Positions 34,478-45,518 of a stretch of 64,000 nucleotides of DNA are shown here, piece by piece; position 1 is the first letter of the stretch; every line of letters begins with the position of its first letter. The notes beneath the pieces were generated by a model. That model searched no databases and was not told the DNA's origin. It worked only from the letters and a program-made list of their open reading frames with translations. The translations under genes and the position numbers were made by a program. The stretch comes from Amanita rubescens. Lineage: Eukaryota; Basidiomycota; Agaricomycetes; Agaricales; Amanitaceae. The stretch lies in the NCBI GenBank assembly GCA_015039365.1, contig WION01000013.1:737848-801847 (forward strand). Reading direction: 5' to 3'.

Positions 34478-35629
34478 ATGTCTTCTTTCACCAAAGAAGA
34501 AGACAGCGCTTTATGTTCCCTTGTCACCGAATTACAAGGAGACAATTATCGTGCATGGGCACGACAAATAACGGCATACTTTCAGATCTCAAATCTGATG
34601 GTATTCATGTGTCCCGTTATTCCAAACGCAATCCCTGCTCACCTTAAAGCAGTAATTGCACCGATCACTGCCACCAATAAGGCAGCAATCATCATACAAG
34701 CAGATGAGCTTGTACAAAACGAGAAGGCGTTACACGCCATTAAGCTCAGATTGTCCTTTTACAATCTTTGAGCTTTATCAACACGTTTACAATGCAAGAC
34801 TCCTGTGGATGTTCTTGCAAGAACGTTACAAAGATGATTCTTCAGCAATCCGCGATGGATCACTGGACAAAATAGATCATGATCGATCTATAAATAAAAT
34901 CATCACTCGTTATAGACACATAGCAGCACAGGGACATCAACTTCCCGGCTGCTCATCTAAATAAAGCACTTACGACCATCAGGGCTGTTCCATTAAAATG
35001 GATCAACCAAACAGCGGCTACATCATCCGTTACCGCTATCAATACGAATTACTCTAGCCCTACGGCAGTTCGTTCAAGGAAACACTGCCACACAAGTTGG
35101 ACCAATCAGAGTCCAGCAACTTGCTAGTGAAATTCGTTCATCATGGTCGTTACGGCATAAGGCTATAAAACAATCACCTTCGTCAACGCAAGACTCTAAC
35201 TTGCATACGGAACATTGTTTAGTTAATGCCTCCTTAACAAACAAAGGCAAAGGCCGCTGCAGATGCTCGCCGCATCCACAGCCTACACATTTGCGCTGGG
35301 AAGACTTTAAAAATAGTAGCAAGCCTGATTACATCAGGGGAGGATCTCCACTATTAGTCCAACAGCCCGAATCTGATCCGGAATCAGACTCCACACATGA
35401 TTCATTTAAATCATGTAAATCAAATGTTTCTATGCCTTCACCTTTGTCACACGAGCCTTTGACAGACTCGTTGGATACAAGAATAACAAATTCCCAAGAG
35501 GAATTTTATGATGCTCATGAAGATTTCGAGCGTCATTATGGAAATTTCATGGCTATGAATAGCTATGATCAATGGGTAGAAGAACAATATAGCATAGACT
35601 TAGATTATTTCTGGAAGAAATATATGTAA
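34478..35629 (+). pseudogene. Copia-type gag remnant
   Basis: The first frame (34478-34771) has LQGDNYRAWARQITAYFQIS, the start typical of Copia gag (LxGxNYxxW). Homology moves to another frame near 34760, giving FELYQHVYNARLLWMFLQER and INKIITRYRHIAAQGHQLPG to 34964. A third frame continues through TATQVGPIRVQQLASEI to a charged end at 35629 (YDQWVEEQYSIDLDYFWKKY). At least two frame changes mean this copy cannot make intact Gag. Confidence 0.65.
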
Positions 35630-35632
35630 TAT

Positions 35633-38600
35633 ATAAATTGTCGTCAACACAAGAGTATCGTGAAGGATCACTCCTTATAAATCCGATTACTTGTCATACA
35701 ATTTATATTCAAAATAAGGAAATCGTGTAGGCATATGCCTTGCAATCCCGATTACTTATAAATAAAGATCTTTCTGGTGGTATTAAGCAAGGATCATTAT
35801 CATTGCCAGAATATACCGCGTTCAAGGGAATTTCGATCACTTGAAGAAAGATCATCATGCTTGTCATGATATACAAGCATCAAAATATATAATCTTCGTC
35901 AATCAGAAATATCTATAATGTCTACACTATAAAAACAATATCTTTGAAAAGCTCTCCACGATTGCAAACCGATGTCTATAGCCTATAGACGGCTATAATC
36001 CATTTGCAGATAACAGTAATGTGTTACCTTTGAGAAAGGTTCCTTGCCGTTGAAACTTACACGGTTTTGAAAACGTCTCATAATATGGTTTCCTACACTT
36101 GAGAAGGCTCCTTGCCGTTGAAACTTATACGGTCTTGAAAGTGTCTCATAACACTGTAGTCGCAATAGCAGTTTCAAACTGCTGAACATTATCTGTTGGA
36201 GATAACAAATTTCTTGGTATAAACACCGTCATTCTTTAACGAAGTTAGCAAGGATTTATCATCATTGCCAGAATACTATCGCATACAAGGGAATTTCGAT
36301 CACTTGTATAAGAATAGACTTTTATGCTTATCTAAATAAGCATCTATAAACGTCCAGAGTATTTCTGTACTCAACCTATAAATTGAATTGTACGGCGGCG
36401 CTATGCGCTCATCCCCTTTTCATATTAAAAATAGGTTTTCCAATAACAGGACAGACGTAACTAAAATACCTCGAAATAATTCTTATAGCTTTAAGAATTG
36501 TGGATTATAATTCTAAATGATTATCTATAGGAACCAGATCATCCTTGAGTGAAACACATGTACCATGACCATATACGTTGACCAACGTCGTTATGTTGGA
36601 TAATGTATTGTGTGAAACACAAGAACGGTTACATCTTTTTATAAAGATGATAAATTGACGAAATCATTGATTTCTTTAAATACATGAAGATGATTTTTAC
36701 AAATCATCACATGTTAAATAAGAATACTGTTCATATCACGTATATAATTAAAACGTGATAAATAGATCATGTCAAAAATATACATGAATCTATCAGGCTA
36801 AATAACGCAATATCAATCCCTGTCTTGATTGAGGGGGAATCATTGCAATTAAACAAGTACACAATATGACTTGTATATGACCAATCAAAACAAGTATTCG
36901 ATATAACTTGTAAACAAATACAATCATGGATGCGTATTAGATATAGGCCCATATTGTATATATATTATGGTTGCGTATTTAACATAGGCCCATAATAATG
37001 GTCATCAACTGTATTAGAGGAGGAAGCTCCCTCGATAATATACAGATGCCTGAACACGAACAAATATATGTATTGGAGTTTTATCCCCGTCTATTGTATA
37101 GAGAAGGCTCCTTGCCGTTGAAACTTATACGGTCTTGAAAGCATCTCGTCTTTACAATATGACATTACACTCCTGACAAATATCCTAGTCAGGAACGTGT
37201 ATTATATGGAATGCCAGGTTAATGCATATCTCAAATAAGCCTGTCTTATGGCTTATCGCAAATAACCTCACATATCCTCTCCATACATATAACAGTATTT
37301 CTTTATAAGAATCAATGGTAGCTTAAAATCAAAAAGAAATAGTTATGTCAATCTTGCGCCAGTTCCTTTCAAAATACAGATTCCCAAATATCGTTCATAC
37401 GATATTACGGTTGGATTATTGGAATACATTTAGTTCCTTGCACAGATCTTGGCCCTCAAAAGCTAAAGATAGGAACACCTTGCATATAATCCAACACCCT
37501 CTTTAATTAACTCTAGTTCTTGGTCTCATCCGAACAATGGAGAATTTCCTTACACAAGTTTTGACGGTTTTCAGGTTGGTTAGCAATATTTATATATTGT
37601 GATCACTTGGGGATACAGCAGACCCAATACTGCTACGAAAATAAACTTGTACAGGTCAACCTTTGGATAGGTAGCAATATTTATATATTGTGGGTTATTC
37701 AGGGGCACAGCAGACCCAATACTGCTATGACTTCGAAATATCGTTATGATCTTCCTGACGGTATTAGCAAGGACATCATTGTCATTGCCAAAATATACCG
37801 TATATGAATGAGCTTCGGCCAACTCATAAGGAGGATCTTTATAAATAACGAATTTCGGTTTAATGTTGTCATTATACATTGAACATCAAAAAGGATATTC
37901 AAAATCATTCGACGAGACTTCCCCATTCGAGTTCTATACTCTTATTGCATCTGGATAATGCATAAAGATAAAATAGAACCAGGGTAGAACAAGAATTAAC
38001 AGAGTTAAGAGGACATTACTTGCCAACGGACTACACGTAACAGAGGAATAATCCTTGTTTAAGGATTAATATAGGCTGTACTGAAAAGGAAACCTATATC
38101 GGATAACGTCGCAGTTATACCTTCCCAGTAGACGTGTTCATGTTGAATATATCGTCCAAAAAGATAGTCATTGACACTTAAATGACTTAGAGGTCAAAAT
38201 CTCGTTCATACGAGATATTATATAAGTGTTTGTTCTTCTATACAAACACTTATAATTATACTTGTTGTCAAAACAAGTATATCCTCTTCGTCATAAAGGA
38301 TCTATATAAACTTTAGATCCAATATGCTATAAATATACAAGTATGAGTGAATGCAGAATGTCGATCATTCTTGGATCCTCAATTAAACTTGTCATGACAA
38401 CGGTCGTATCCCTGTGGGTGTAGACCTTTAAAGTCATATAAATCGTATCTTGTATCTAATACACAAGTAACGATAAATATAGCATAATACATAACAAGAT
38501 AAACAATCTTGTACACAGTGTCCTAATAAAGGATTACATCATTAATGATCGTCGGGTACGGCAGACACAATACTGCCAGCAAATTATCTTTATATTAAGA

Positions 38601-40267
38601 TAAAATGCGCCGGGCACTTATAGCAGTTCTCACTGCTGATCATATATGGTAAAACCCTTTTATAATGATTACCAAGATATATTGCAAATGTGGATGACCA
38701 CCACGTATAAGTCAAGTAGGGAATCATATCTGTATGAGCATCCAGTAAAATGTATCTGGATTCACTTACACGATTAAAACAAGAAAGCTTATCAAATATA
38801 AGCTCAAGTTTAATAATCGTCACACATGCTCAGGAATTGGATAATGATGAAGTTCATTTCGTTATTACGAAATCAGGAGAATTGTCTCCCCGCTGGTGTT
38901 GTGCGTTCCTATCAAAATAGGGATATATGGAATCACAACCAAATACAATCCTTTACCAAAGTGATTATAAAGGATTTAATGATATGCAAATCATCATACC
39001 AGACGGATTATCATCATTTACAAAAGACAAGATATACACACATATCTATAGAAGGGAACATTCGTTGTTCTATAACAGACGGGTCAAATGCTTTGAAAGC
39101 ATAAGTCCTTTAAAGACCCAAGGACTTCGCTCTGTTGAACAACATAGATATTCTTTAAGACACATGGTTGAACTCTTTATCGAAATTTAAAAAGGAGTTT
39201 TTATCGATATAACAGAGATGTAAACCATGATGTATAAGAATCATCTGGGCAACCGTCTATAACATAATTCGCTTGTCATCACACTTGTCTTTACAAGGAT
39301 GAGCAATTATATTAGACCACAAACAATTACACTTGTCATTACAAGTAAAATTGTCACGCGTGCGACTTGTCGATCAAAGTGAACACGCCACGTCATATTC
39401 TCGTATTGCTGTGCAAGAGAATATATACTCCTTTACATTTAAGGTGCTAGACACCTTTACACCACATAAGGCGTTGGACGCCTTTAGACATAATAGGAGA
39501 ATATACGAGTTACATATAATCAGAACTTGTAAAGAAACAAGGAATGATTATCACACTCGTCACACATACGAGCAGAGAGTATTTGCAAGGGAGGAAGCTC
39601 CCCTTGTAGAGATACTATACTCGTCTAAATAGTTCATTTAGGAAGACACGTCAAGTCTTTACTTGACAATGCGACATATACACACTCGCATATCCATCAG
39701 AGGATTCTTTTCACACAAAGAATCATCGTCATATATCTCGCTATTTATATAGCTTGATATTTATGCAAGTTGTTAAACGTTATCGTTTACCTGCCAAAAA
39801 TATTCATTTAGCACTTAAGGATATAGACTTATCCTTTATTACACAAAGTAATAAATCATATAAGAGATTGTGAAGGCAGTAGACCAAGCCCCTTCTCGAT
39901 TAAATATGATTTCACACACTTTGTAAGGCTTGAAGCCTGGGGGTGCTTTTATAATGGATATTATCAATATGACAGGAAACTCGATTTTTGATAAATCGAT
40001 TCAAACAATATACGTCATTGTATTGGCTTTTCGACAAAGTCATATCCTATACCTTTAGGATCAAACAATGATAAATATTGTATAACGTATACAACAAGCA
40101 TTATAGGAATATTAAAGAAATATATAATACAAGGGATTAAGGTGAAAGCAGCATATAGTCTGGATCCCCATACTTGTACACGAAACGAGAGATCTTCCGT
40201 GAAGACTTTCAAGTCTTGCAATTCCGGTGACTCGTATAAAAATATTTCATATATTCCTGGATAACTT
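35633..40267 (+). repeat. AT-rich non-coding internal region with dispersed repeats
   Basis: About 4.6 kb without supportable genes. Several words recur. A unit containing AGGCTCCTTGCCGTTGAAAC followed by TTATACGGTCTTGAAAG appears near 36040, 36105 and 37105. A unit with CATTGCCAGAATA and GGGAATTTCGATCACTTG appears near 35795 and 36265, with a partial copy near 37785. A unit with TAGCAATATTTATATATTGT and CAGCAGACCCAATACTGCTA appears near 37582 and 37670, partly again near 38560. Confidence 0.7.
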
Positions 40268-40277
40268 AGCGAGGGGG
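40268..40277 (+). other. Polypurine tract
   Basis: AGCGAGGGGG lies just upstream of the right LTR, the position where plus-strand DNA synthesis is primed. Confidence 0.6.
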
Positions 40278-40279
40278 TG

Positions 40280-40765
40280 TGTTAAAGTTATCTTATCTAA
40301 TCATATAAGATAACATATATCTTATCTTATCTCATATAAGATAATACATCATATCTTATCCTATAGATTAGGATATACAGATTAGATGTACATACATGCA
40401 TATATGTATCCACATACATATATACATGTACATATACATACATAGGATACTGGAATATCCTATAGTCGCTTGCGTCATCCCATTACTGCGGTAGACGCGT
40501 CATAGCTGCGCTAGACGTCATATCATACGTCATGCACAGCTCTTCCTCTATTTACTATACATTGTACTTATTAGGATACTAGTAGTATATAAGACTACCT
40601 GTACGTAGGTACAAATAAGAACCTTCCTTCTCCTCTTACCACCACATCCTATATCCATAGGATAGTGAGTTATCGTTTGAGGTCGTAACCGCCACTCTAC
40701 ACTCCACTCTAAGTAAGTATTCACTTTAATACTTAGACGCTGCGCTGCTGGGCGTATCTTCGTCA
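40280..40765 (+). repeat. 3' LTR, 486 bp
   Basis: Counterpart of the LTR at 32965-33452. The 5 bp outside the two LTRs (GTAGG on the left, TGTAT on the right) do not match, so no target-site duplication is visible. Confidence 0.92.
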
Positions 40766-42099
40766 TGTATCGCAGTGCGAACTTCGTATACCGCCACGGG
40801 GGGGAAGTCCCGTTCTGGATGTGTCGGCAAAGCATTTATGAAGCCCCAATTGATTTCTGCCGTGGCGTTGATGTTGAATTGTTTATCGAACACTCTCCAG
40901 AGGTGGTCAGTGTCGGTGACTGTTTCGCCATTGTCTTTGATTGTGGAGATAGGGGGGACTTTTCGTGCCCCGGTCCAACGGACGCCTTCCCAAGGTGCTT
41001 TGACGCTTGACATGGTCTTGAGCTTTTTGCGGAAGAAGGCTTTTTGTGCCGTTTTCACGGCCTTTTGGAAAGCTTTTCGTGCTGCCGGGGACTGTTCCTC
41101 CTGGAGTCTGTCTTTAGCTGCCATGCAGTCGTCGTCCCACCACATGGACGGGTTTGATCCCTGCTTTGGGCTTCTTGAGTTTCGACGCCAAGCATAGTCG
41201 ATAGTTCTGTAAATTTCGTCAAATGTGTCAGAGAGATTGGATGAGACGTTATCTGCGCCAGCCAGGATGGCACCTCTGATCGAGTTTACAAAATCTTCTT
41301 CTTCTTCGCTTTCCCCTTTTATGTACGGGGCGCCGCGCCATGTCTTGTTGATGCCGAGATCAAGTTTGAGAAGGGAGTGGTCACTTGGTTCTCTTTCTTC
41401 TATGCAGTTTTGGTAGGTCCACTTTTTGTGACGCAGTAGTGAGACGTGCGCAAAGATGAGGTCGAGGACTGAGGATCGGTTTTGCTTTGGGTTGTGCCAT
41501 GTTGGTTGCCCATCTTCGTTAACTAGGTGCAGGTCAGTGAGCGCGAGGGCATTTAGCAGCTCTATTGCCATTTCATCTGCTTCGGTGCGTTGTGGGTCCC
41601 ATTCTGGTGAGTGGAGGTTGAAGTCCCCTTGTAGTATGGCGATGTCCCGAAGGGTGGGGAGGGTCATGAGGAGGGTACGGACCGCCGTGTTGCGCGTCTT
41701 TGGTCGGTTGTAGAGGCAGATGACTGTAGCGCTTGATTGGTCAACGTTCCTGGTGAGACGAAGAGTCAGTACATTTGAGGTCGGTACATCTAGTGGGTCC
41801 ATGAATAGGGAAAAGGAGGGGAGGATGCGCTTGTTAACGAAAATGGCTACTTGCGAGTCTGGGAATGCGGATCGTTTGTCTATGCAAACCCACTGGGCGT
41901 GGGCTGCTGTTCCTATGAGGGGGTCTCCTTCCTCATTCGTTGAAGACGCAATATTTCGGACTTGGTATACGGGGAGTTCCTGAATAAAGAGGAGGTCAGT
42001 ATTTGATTGTAGCGTTTCGAGAAGAGTGTGGAGGTGGGGTCTGTTTTTACGGATGTTTTGGAAGGCAAACTTTAGTTTCGAGACAAAGCTTATCGCCAT
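40766..42099 (-). CDS. LINE ORF2, N-terminal apurinic-type endonuclease, truncated
   Basis: Starts MAISFVSKLKFAFQNIRK. Endonuclease motifs in order: TDLLFIQELPV (the Glu metal ligand), AILQGDFNLHSPEWDP (the GDFN loop), SVLDLIFA and EREPSDHSLLKLDL (catalytic SDH). The domain nicks target DNA to prime reverse transcription. A linker (WWDDDCMAAKDRL, WEGVRWTG) continues to VAVYEVRTAI, after which codons come from the LTR (40765 down to 40726). Without reverse transcriptase this copy cannot move itself. Confidence 0.9.
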
Positions 42100-44876
42100 T
42101 ACGATGATGAGGCTATGGGGTTGGTGGTGCCCTGTTTGATTTCATTGGTGATGCGGCTTGTGGCCGCCAGCGATCGTCTTTCTCGGGCCAGGATTTGCAG
42201 TTCCCTGATCTTGTTGTCATCATAGCGCGCCGCATAGAAGTTGCAGGCAGAGCTGGTCGCCTCGTGGTTTTCGCCACAGTTTATGCATGTTGGGCTGCAC
42301 GGTTGGCCCGTTTTGCACGAAGTGCACTGGCCAGAGTGAGAGATGGTGGCGTGGTTGCCACCACACCGTGCACATGTCGCTTGCTGAGATCGGCACCAGT
42401 AGGCAGGGTGGCCCCACCTCATGCACGTGGTGCATTGCTTGGCGCCGTTCTTGACAATCCAAGGGAGGCATCGGCGTGGGCCGCATGAGAAATGTATGGT
42501 CGTGTTCAAGAGCTTTTTACCCAGTGACCCTTGGGCATCGTCTGCCACCCCCACGAGGACAACTGCAGTGAGACCCTTTTTTTGCCCCCTCGGGGTGATG
42601 AACTTTGGTCGCTCGACGAAGTGGATGTCGGCCCAGGCTGGGTGGGATCTTATCTCGTTTTCGAGGTCGTATTCGTCTGCTTCTGTGCCATCAAAATTTA
42701 CTGTCGGGACGGCCGCAAACTTCAGGAGGGTGGTGGGTGGGCGATTGGTAACAGTTACTGTATCATCATCCAGAGAATTGGCTGCTTTCTTCAGGAGTTC
42801 TGTGATTGTATCGTCGAGAGGGCTATTGCACTGGATTACGAGGGTTCCGCGCATGGACCATTTGACGGAGGCGATTGGGTTTGTCTTTACGTGGTTTAGC
42901 TCCTGGGGGCTGGCCGTGGCGTTGACAGCGTTGACTATAGATTGTGCGAGAAGGTTGCCGGTCTGGGACCTGAGGGTGTCGGTTTTGGTGTTCTTGCCCA
43001 AGGAGATGTGAAGCTCTGTGCTTCTGGTGCCGCGTATTGTTGGACGGTGAGGGGGCTTGCCTGCGGGCGGGCGCTTGTTCTGGACAACAGTCCAAGGGTT
43101 TTCGGAGTCTATGCGGGCTATGTTAGCGTACATTTTTGGCGGTGAGGAGGGATAAGGCTTAGTCCCGGGCTGGGGGCCCCTGGCGTTTTTGCGCCGTTCT
43201 TCAATATCCTTGCTTGTTTTTGTGTAGGCTGCGCGAATGTCTCTATCGATGTCTGCCAGGGTGCGGGCCATCCGTTCTTTGGCTTCATTGGTCGGGCCAT
43301 TTGCGAGGGGAGGGGCAAAGGGATTGGATCGCCTACTTTGCTGGTTTGCGTTCGGGGCTTGGGTTCCTGTGGTGGTGGGCGTGGGCTTCAGAATTGAGTG
43401 TGCCACATCTGCCATTTTGAAAGACATTTCAATGAGCGAGTCGATGTTTGCGCCGGGGTTGTTTTGAAGGTTGTACTTGAGGAGTTGGGAGATGGTTTCT
43501 GGTGGAGGGGTTCCCCATGTTACGGTGACGCCGTCTTGCTCTGCAACCGTGTTAATTGGCCGTCTTTTGCCCGTAAAATTGTTGGTCGTGGTCGGAGGGG
43601 GCGTTGGCTTTTTCGGGCGATGTCCAACAGTCAGGGGGGATGGTGGCGTATCGATAGCCATGTTTGTTTCGTCGTTAGTCGGTTCCTTTTTTGTCTGTTC
43701 ATTACCTGAGAGTGACTTTTCGTTTCTGTGGTTTTCTTGGTGTTCCGCCCGTTGGAGCATCAGCTCTTGGTTTGCCGTGCGCAGAATTTCCATTTCTTGA
43801 TCTTGGCGCCTGCGGGACTCTATTTCCCTTTCTAATTCGTCGAGTAGCATACCATGTTCCTCCTGCAAATGGGTGAACTTTGCGTGGGTGTTCTTGAAGG
43901 AGTTTTCCGCCTCGTTGGCTCTTGCGTTTGCGTGGGAGATGGATTGGGCGAGCGCGTTTGCGCGTTTTTGTTCGTTTTCAAACTCTTGCCTGAGGTGCCT
44001 GTTGCGTTCTTCTATCTGTTTAATGCGGGAGTTAGCATCCCGTAGGTCTAATTTGGTAGAGGTGATGGTCTTAGCCATGGATTCGGCCCAGGTGTATACT
44101 TCTTCGAGGCTACGGATTTCAGAGTCTTGCTCTTTGAGGCGTTCATCTGACTTCTTGATGGATAGGTCTCCCCCTAGGAGCGTGGGGGCGAAGGTCGCAG
44201 CGATGGAGCTGGCGACGTCCACGATTTGGTCTCTGGATCCCCGGGTCCTAAAGGGGGAAATTATGTCAATGACGAGGTATCCTAAGGAGTAAACATTTGG
44301 GGAGTCCAAGAGGATTTCTCGGATGGTCCGTCGAACCGTATCAATCAAAGCAGGTAAACTCAGGCGGGCAATTGCGTCGTTTTGTAGTGGGGCTGCTGTG
44401 CTAGTCAAGGCCTCATGTTCAGCGTTGATGTCCACTGGTGCGCCGCAGTGCTCCCCGGTGGGGGGAGGGGTCCGGATGCTTTGTGCTTCGTAGGTTTTCT
44501 GGATGCACGTTTTCAGCACGTTGAGGGGGGCCGTGTCCACGGTTCGGTCCGGCACCAAGAGGTGGGGTGCTTTTTCCAATTGTCTGATTGTGTTGGCTAT
44601 CGGGGAAGGGAGGCTTCCCAGGGGGGTGAAGCGCCTCTTGACTTTGGTCTTATGTTTTGGCCGAGGCGTTCTAGGGTCGTACTCGCGCTCCTGAGATTGG
44701 GAGGGTGGGACTGACGTCCTGTCGTTCATGTCTTCGTCTTCCGATCCGTGCCAGAATCTTCCTTTGGGGGGGGTGCATTTGTACGGTGAGTCAAGGGTTT
44801 CGAGGCGCTGGGCGTATTCATCGTTTGGCGGGTCTGTGTATTTGCTCCGCCAAATTGGACTAAATCGAATGATCAT
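42099..44876 (-). CDS. LINE ORF1 (Gag-like RNA-binding protein), 925 aa
   Basis: Uninterrupted. The N-terminal third is charged; residues about 240-400 form a coiled coil (SLEEVYTWAESMAKTIT to ELEREIESRRRQDQEMEI), expected to multimerise. A Pro/Thr-rich linker follows, then a fold with HISLGKNTKTDTLRSQTGN and HPAWADIHFVERPKFITP, and three CCHC-type knuckles: CTTCMRWGHPAYWC, CARCGGNHATISHSGQC and CINCGENHEATSSAC. It coats element RNA. The stop codon overlaps the ORF2 start as TAATG. The frame is fully open over 925 codons, so this part of the element is young or recently active. Confidence 0.9.
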   Translation of the reverse strand: MIIRFSPIWRSKYTDPPNDEYAQRLETLDSPYKCTPPKGRFWHGSEDEDMNDRTSVPPSQSQEREYDPRTPRPKHKTKVKRRFTPLGSLPSPIANTIRQLEKAPHLLVPDRTVDTAPLNVLKTCIQKTYEAQSIRTPPPTGEHCGAPVDINAEHEALTSTAAPLQNDAIARLSLPALIDTVRRTIREILLDSPNVYSLGYLVIDIISPFRTRGSRDQIVDVASSIAATFAPTLLGGDLSIKKSDERLKEQDSEIRSLEEVYTWAESMAKTITSTKLDLRDANSRIKQIEERNRHLRQEFENEQKRANALAQSISHANARANEAENSFKNTHAKFTHLQEEHGMLLDELEREIESRRRQDQEMEILRTANQELMLQRAEHQENHRNEKSLSGNEQTKKEPTNDETNMAIDTPPSPLTVGHRPKKPTPPPTTTNNFTGKRRPINTVAEQDGVTVTWGTPPPETISQLLKYNLQNNPGANIDSLIEMSFKMADVAHSILKPTPTTTGTQAPNANQQSRRSNPFAPPLANGPTNEAKERMARTLADIDRDIRAAYTKTSKDIEERRKNARGPQPGTKPYPSSPPKMYANIARIDSENPWTVVQNKRPPAGKPPHRPTIRGTRSTELHISLGKNTKTDTLRSQTGNLLAQSIVNAVNATASPQELNHVKTNPIASVKWSMRGTLVIQCNSPLDDTITELLKKAANSLDDDTVTVTNRPPTTLLKFAAVPTVNFDGTEADEYDLENEIRSHPAWADIHFVERPKFITPRGQKKGLTAVVLVGVADDAQGSLGKKLLNTTIHFSCGPRRCLPWIVKNGAKQCTTCMRWGHPAYWCRSQQATCARCGGNHATISHSGQCTSCKTGQPCSPTCINCGENHEATSSACNFYAARYDDNKIRELQILARERRSLAATSRITNEIKQGTTNPIASSS

Positions 44877-45060
44877 ACATGATCATGCATTATCCATGCA
44901 AGATCTGCGTGATCACGCATGATCACGAGTGGACGACGTATGGCCACACATGATCACCCATGGCCAATACATGATCACGCATGATCGTACGTGGGCCACG
45001 CATGATTGACTTTTCGAAGCAAAAATCATCCTTGCGTGATCACTCGTCGTCCACACCTCC
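44877..45060 (-). repeat. Degenerate palindromic repeats of GATCACGCATGATC
   Basis: Many imperfect copies of a motif of the form ATGATCACGCATGATC, with variants such as GTGGACGACG and TGGCCA, fill the LINE 5' end. A similar cluster occurs at about 62360-62530. The motif is its own near-palindrome. Confidence 0.7.
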
Positions 45061-45289
45061 AACTTGAAAAAGTGAATTTACAACAACGCGTCGAACACTC
45101 ATGACCAACGCGTGACCCATTCATCCCCAATGCGTGGTCCATGCATTGTTCGTGCACGAGCATGAAGTATTGAGACAAACGACTCGTTGTATTTCTCAAG
45201 CTAAACATTGGAACGAAAATTCTACTATATTTCTACTTCTAGCGAGACCGGTGGCTAGCAGAATTGAACGAGAGCAAGGAGTATGAATT

Positions 45290-45490
45290 GAGACCACAGA
45301 AGTTTCGAGAGTGACTGATAGCGATAAACATATGTGTTTACGAGCTTGAAAAATGGAATGTTGATAGCGATGGTTCGAATCCTTGAAAGTAACTGAAGGA
45401 CCTGCTTGTAGATATGTGTTTAAAAGGCTTGAAAAATGGAAAGGTGTTGATAGCGATGGTTCGAATCCTTCAGAGTAACCGATAATGAAG
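45290..45490. repeat. Imperfect tandem repeat, about 100 bp, with B-box-like words
   Basis: Two units share ATATGTGTTTA, GCTTGAAAAATGGAA, then GATAGCGATGGTTCGAATCC and AGTAAC. GGTTCGAATCC equals the RNA polymerase III B-box consensus and occurs in both units (about 45370 and 45460). No complete tRNA can be folded. Confidence 0.6.
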
Positions 45491-45518
45491 GAGCCGCTCG
45501 TAGCGCGCGAGTCCAGAT

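Larger units (their letters stand above)
32965..40765 (+). mobile_element. Copia-like LTR retrotransposon lacking pol (non-autonomous)
   Basis: Two LTRs (32965-33452 and 40280-40765) of about 97% identity, both starting TGTTAAAG and ending TTCGTCA, enclose 6.8 kb. A primer site follows the left LTR and a purine tract precedes the right one. Only gag-like sequence is recognisable (34478-35629). From 35.6 to 40.28 kb the DNA is AT-rich with no frame longer than about 100 codons and no protease, integrase or reverse-transcriptase motif. Such elements depend on enzymes from autonomous relatives. Orientation follows primer site, purine tract and gag. Confidence 0.85.
40766..45060 (-). mobile_element. 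LINE (non-LTR) retrotransposon, cut before the reverse transcriptase
   Basis: Transcribed leftward: a 5' region of short GATC-rich repeats (about 44877-45060), ORF1 (44876-42099) and ORF2 (from 42099). ORF2 homology ends at 40766 where the right LTR of the Copia-like element begins. Only the endonuclease and part of the linker remain; no reverse-transcriptase block and no poly(A) 3' end. Likely Tad/I-like, judged from the two-ORF layout and ORF1 knuckles. Confidence 0.88.

Noticed and set aside
35633..40267. A CRISPR-like or satellite array in the repeated AT-rich DNA
   Set aside because: Repeats are few, unevenly spaced and imperfect, and the genome is eukaryotic.
42195..44714. Several long plus-strand frames across 42-44.7 kb
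   Set aside because: They are antisense to the intact 925-codon LINE ORF1.
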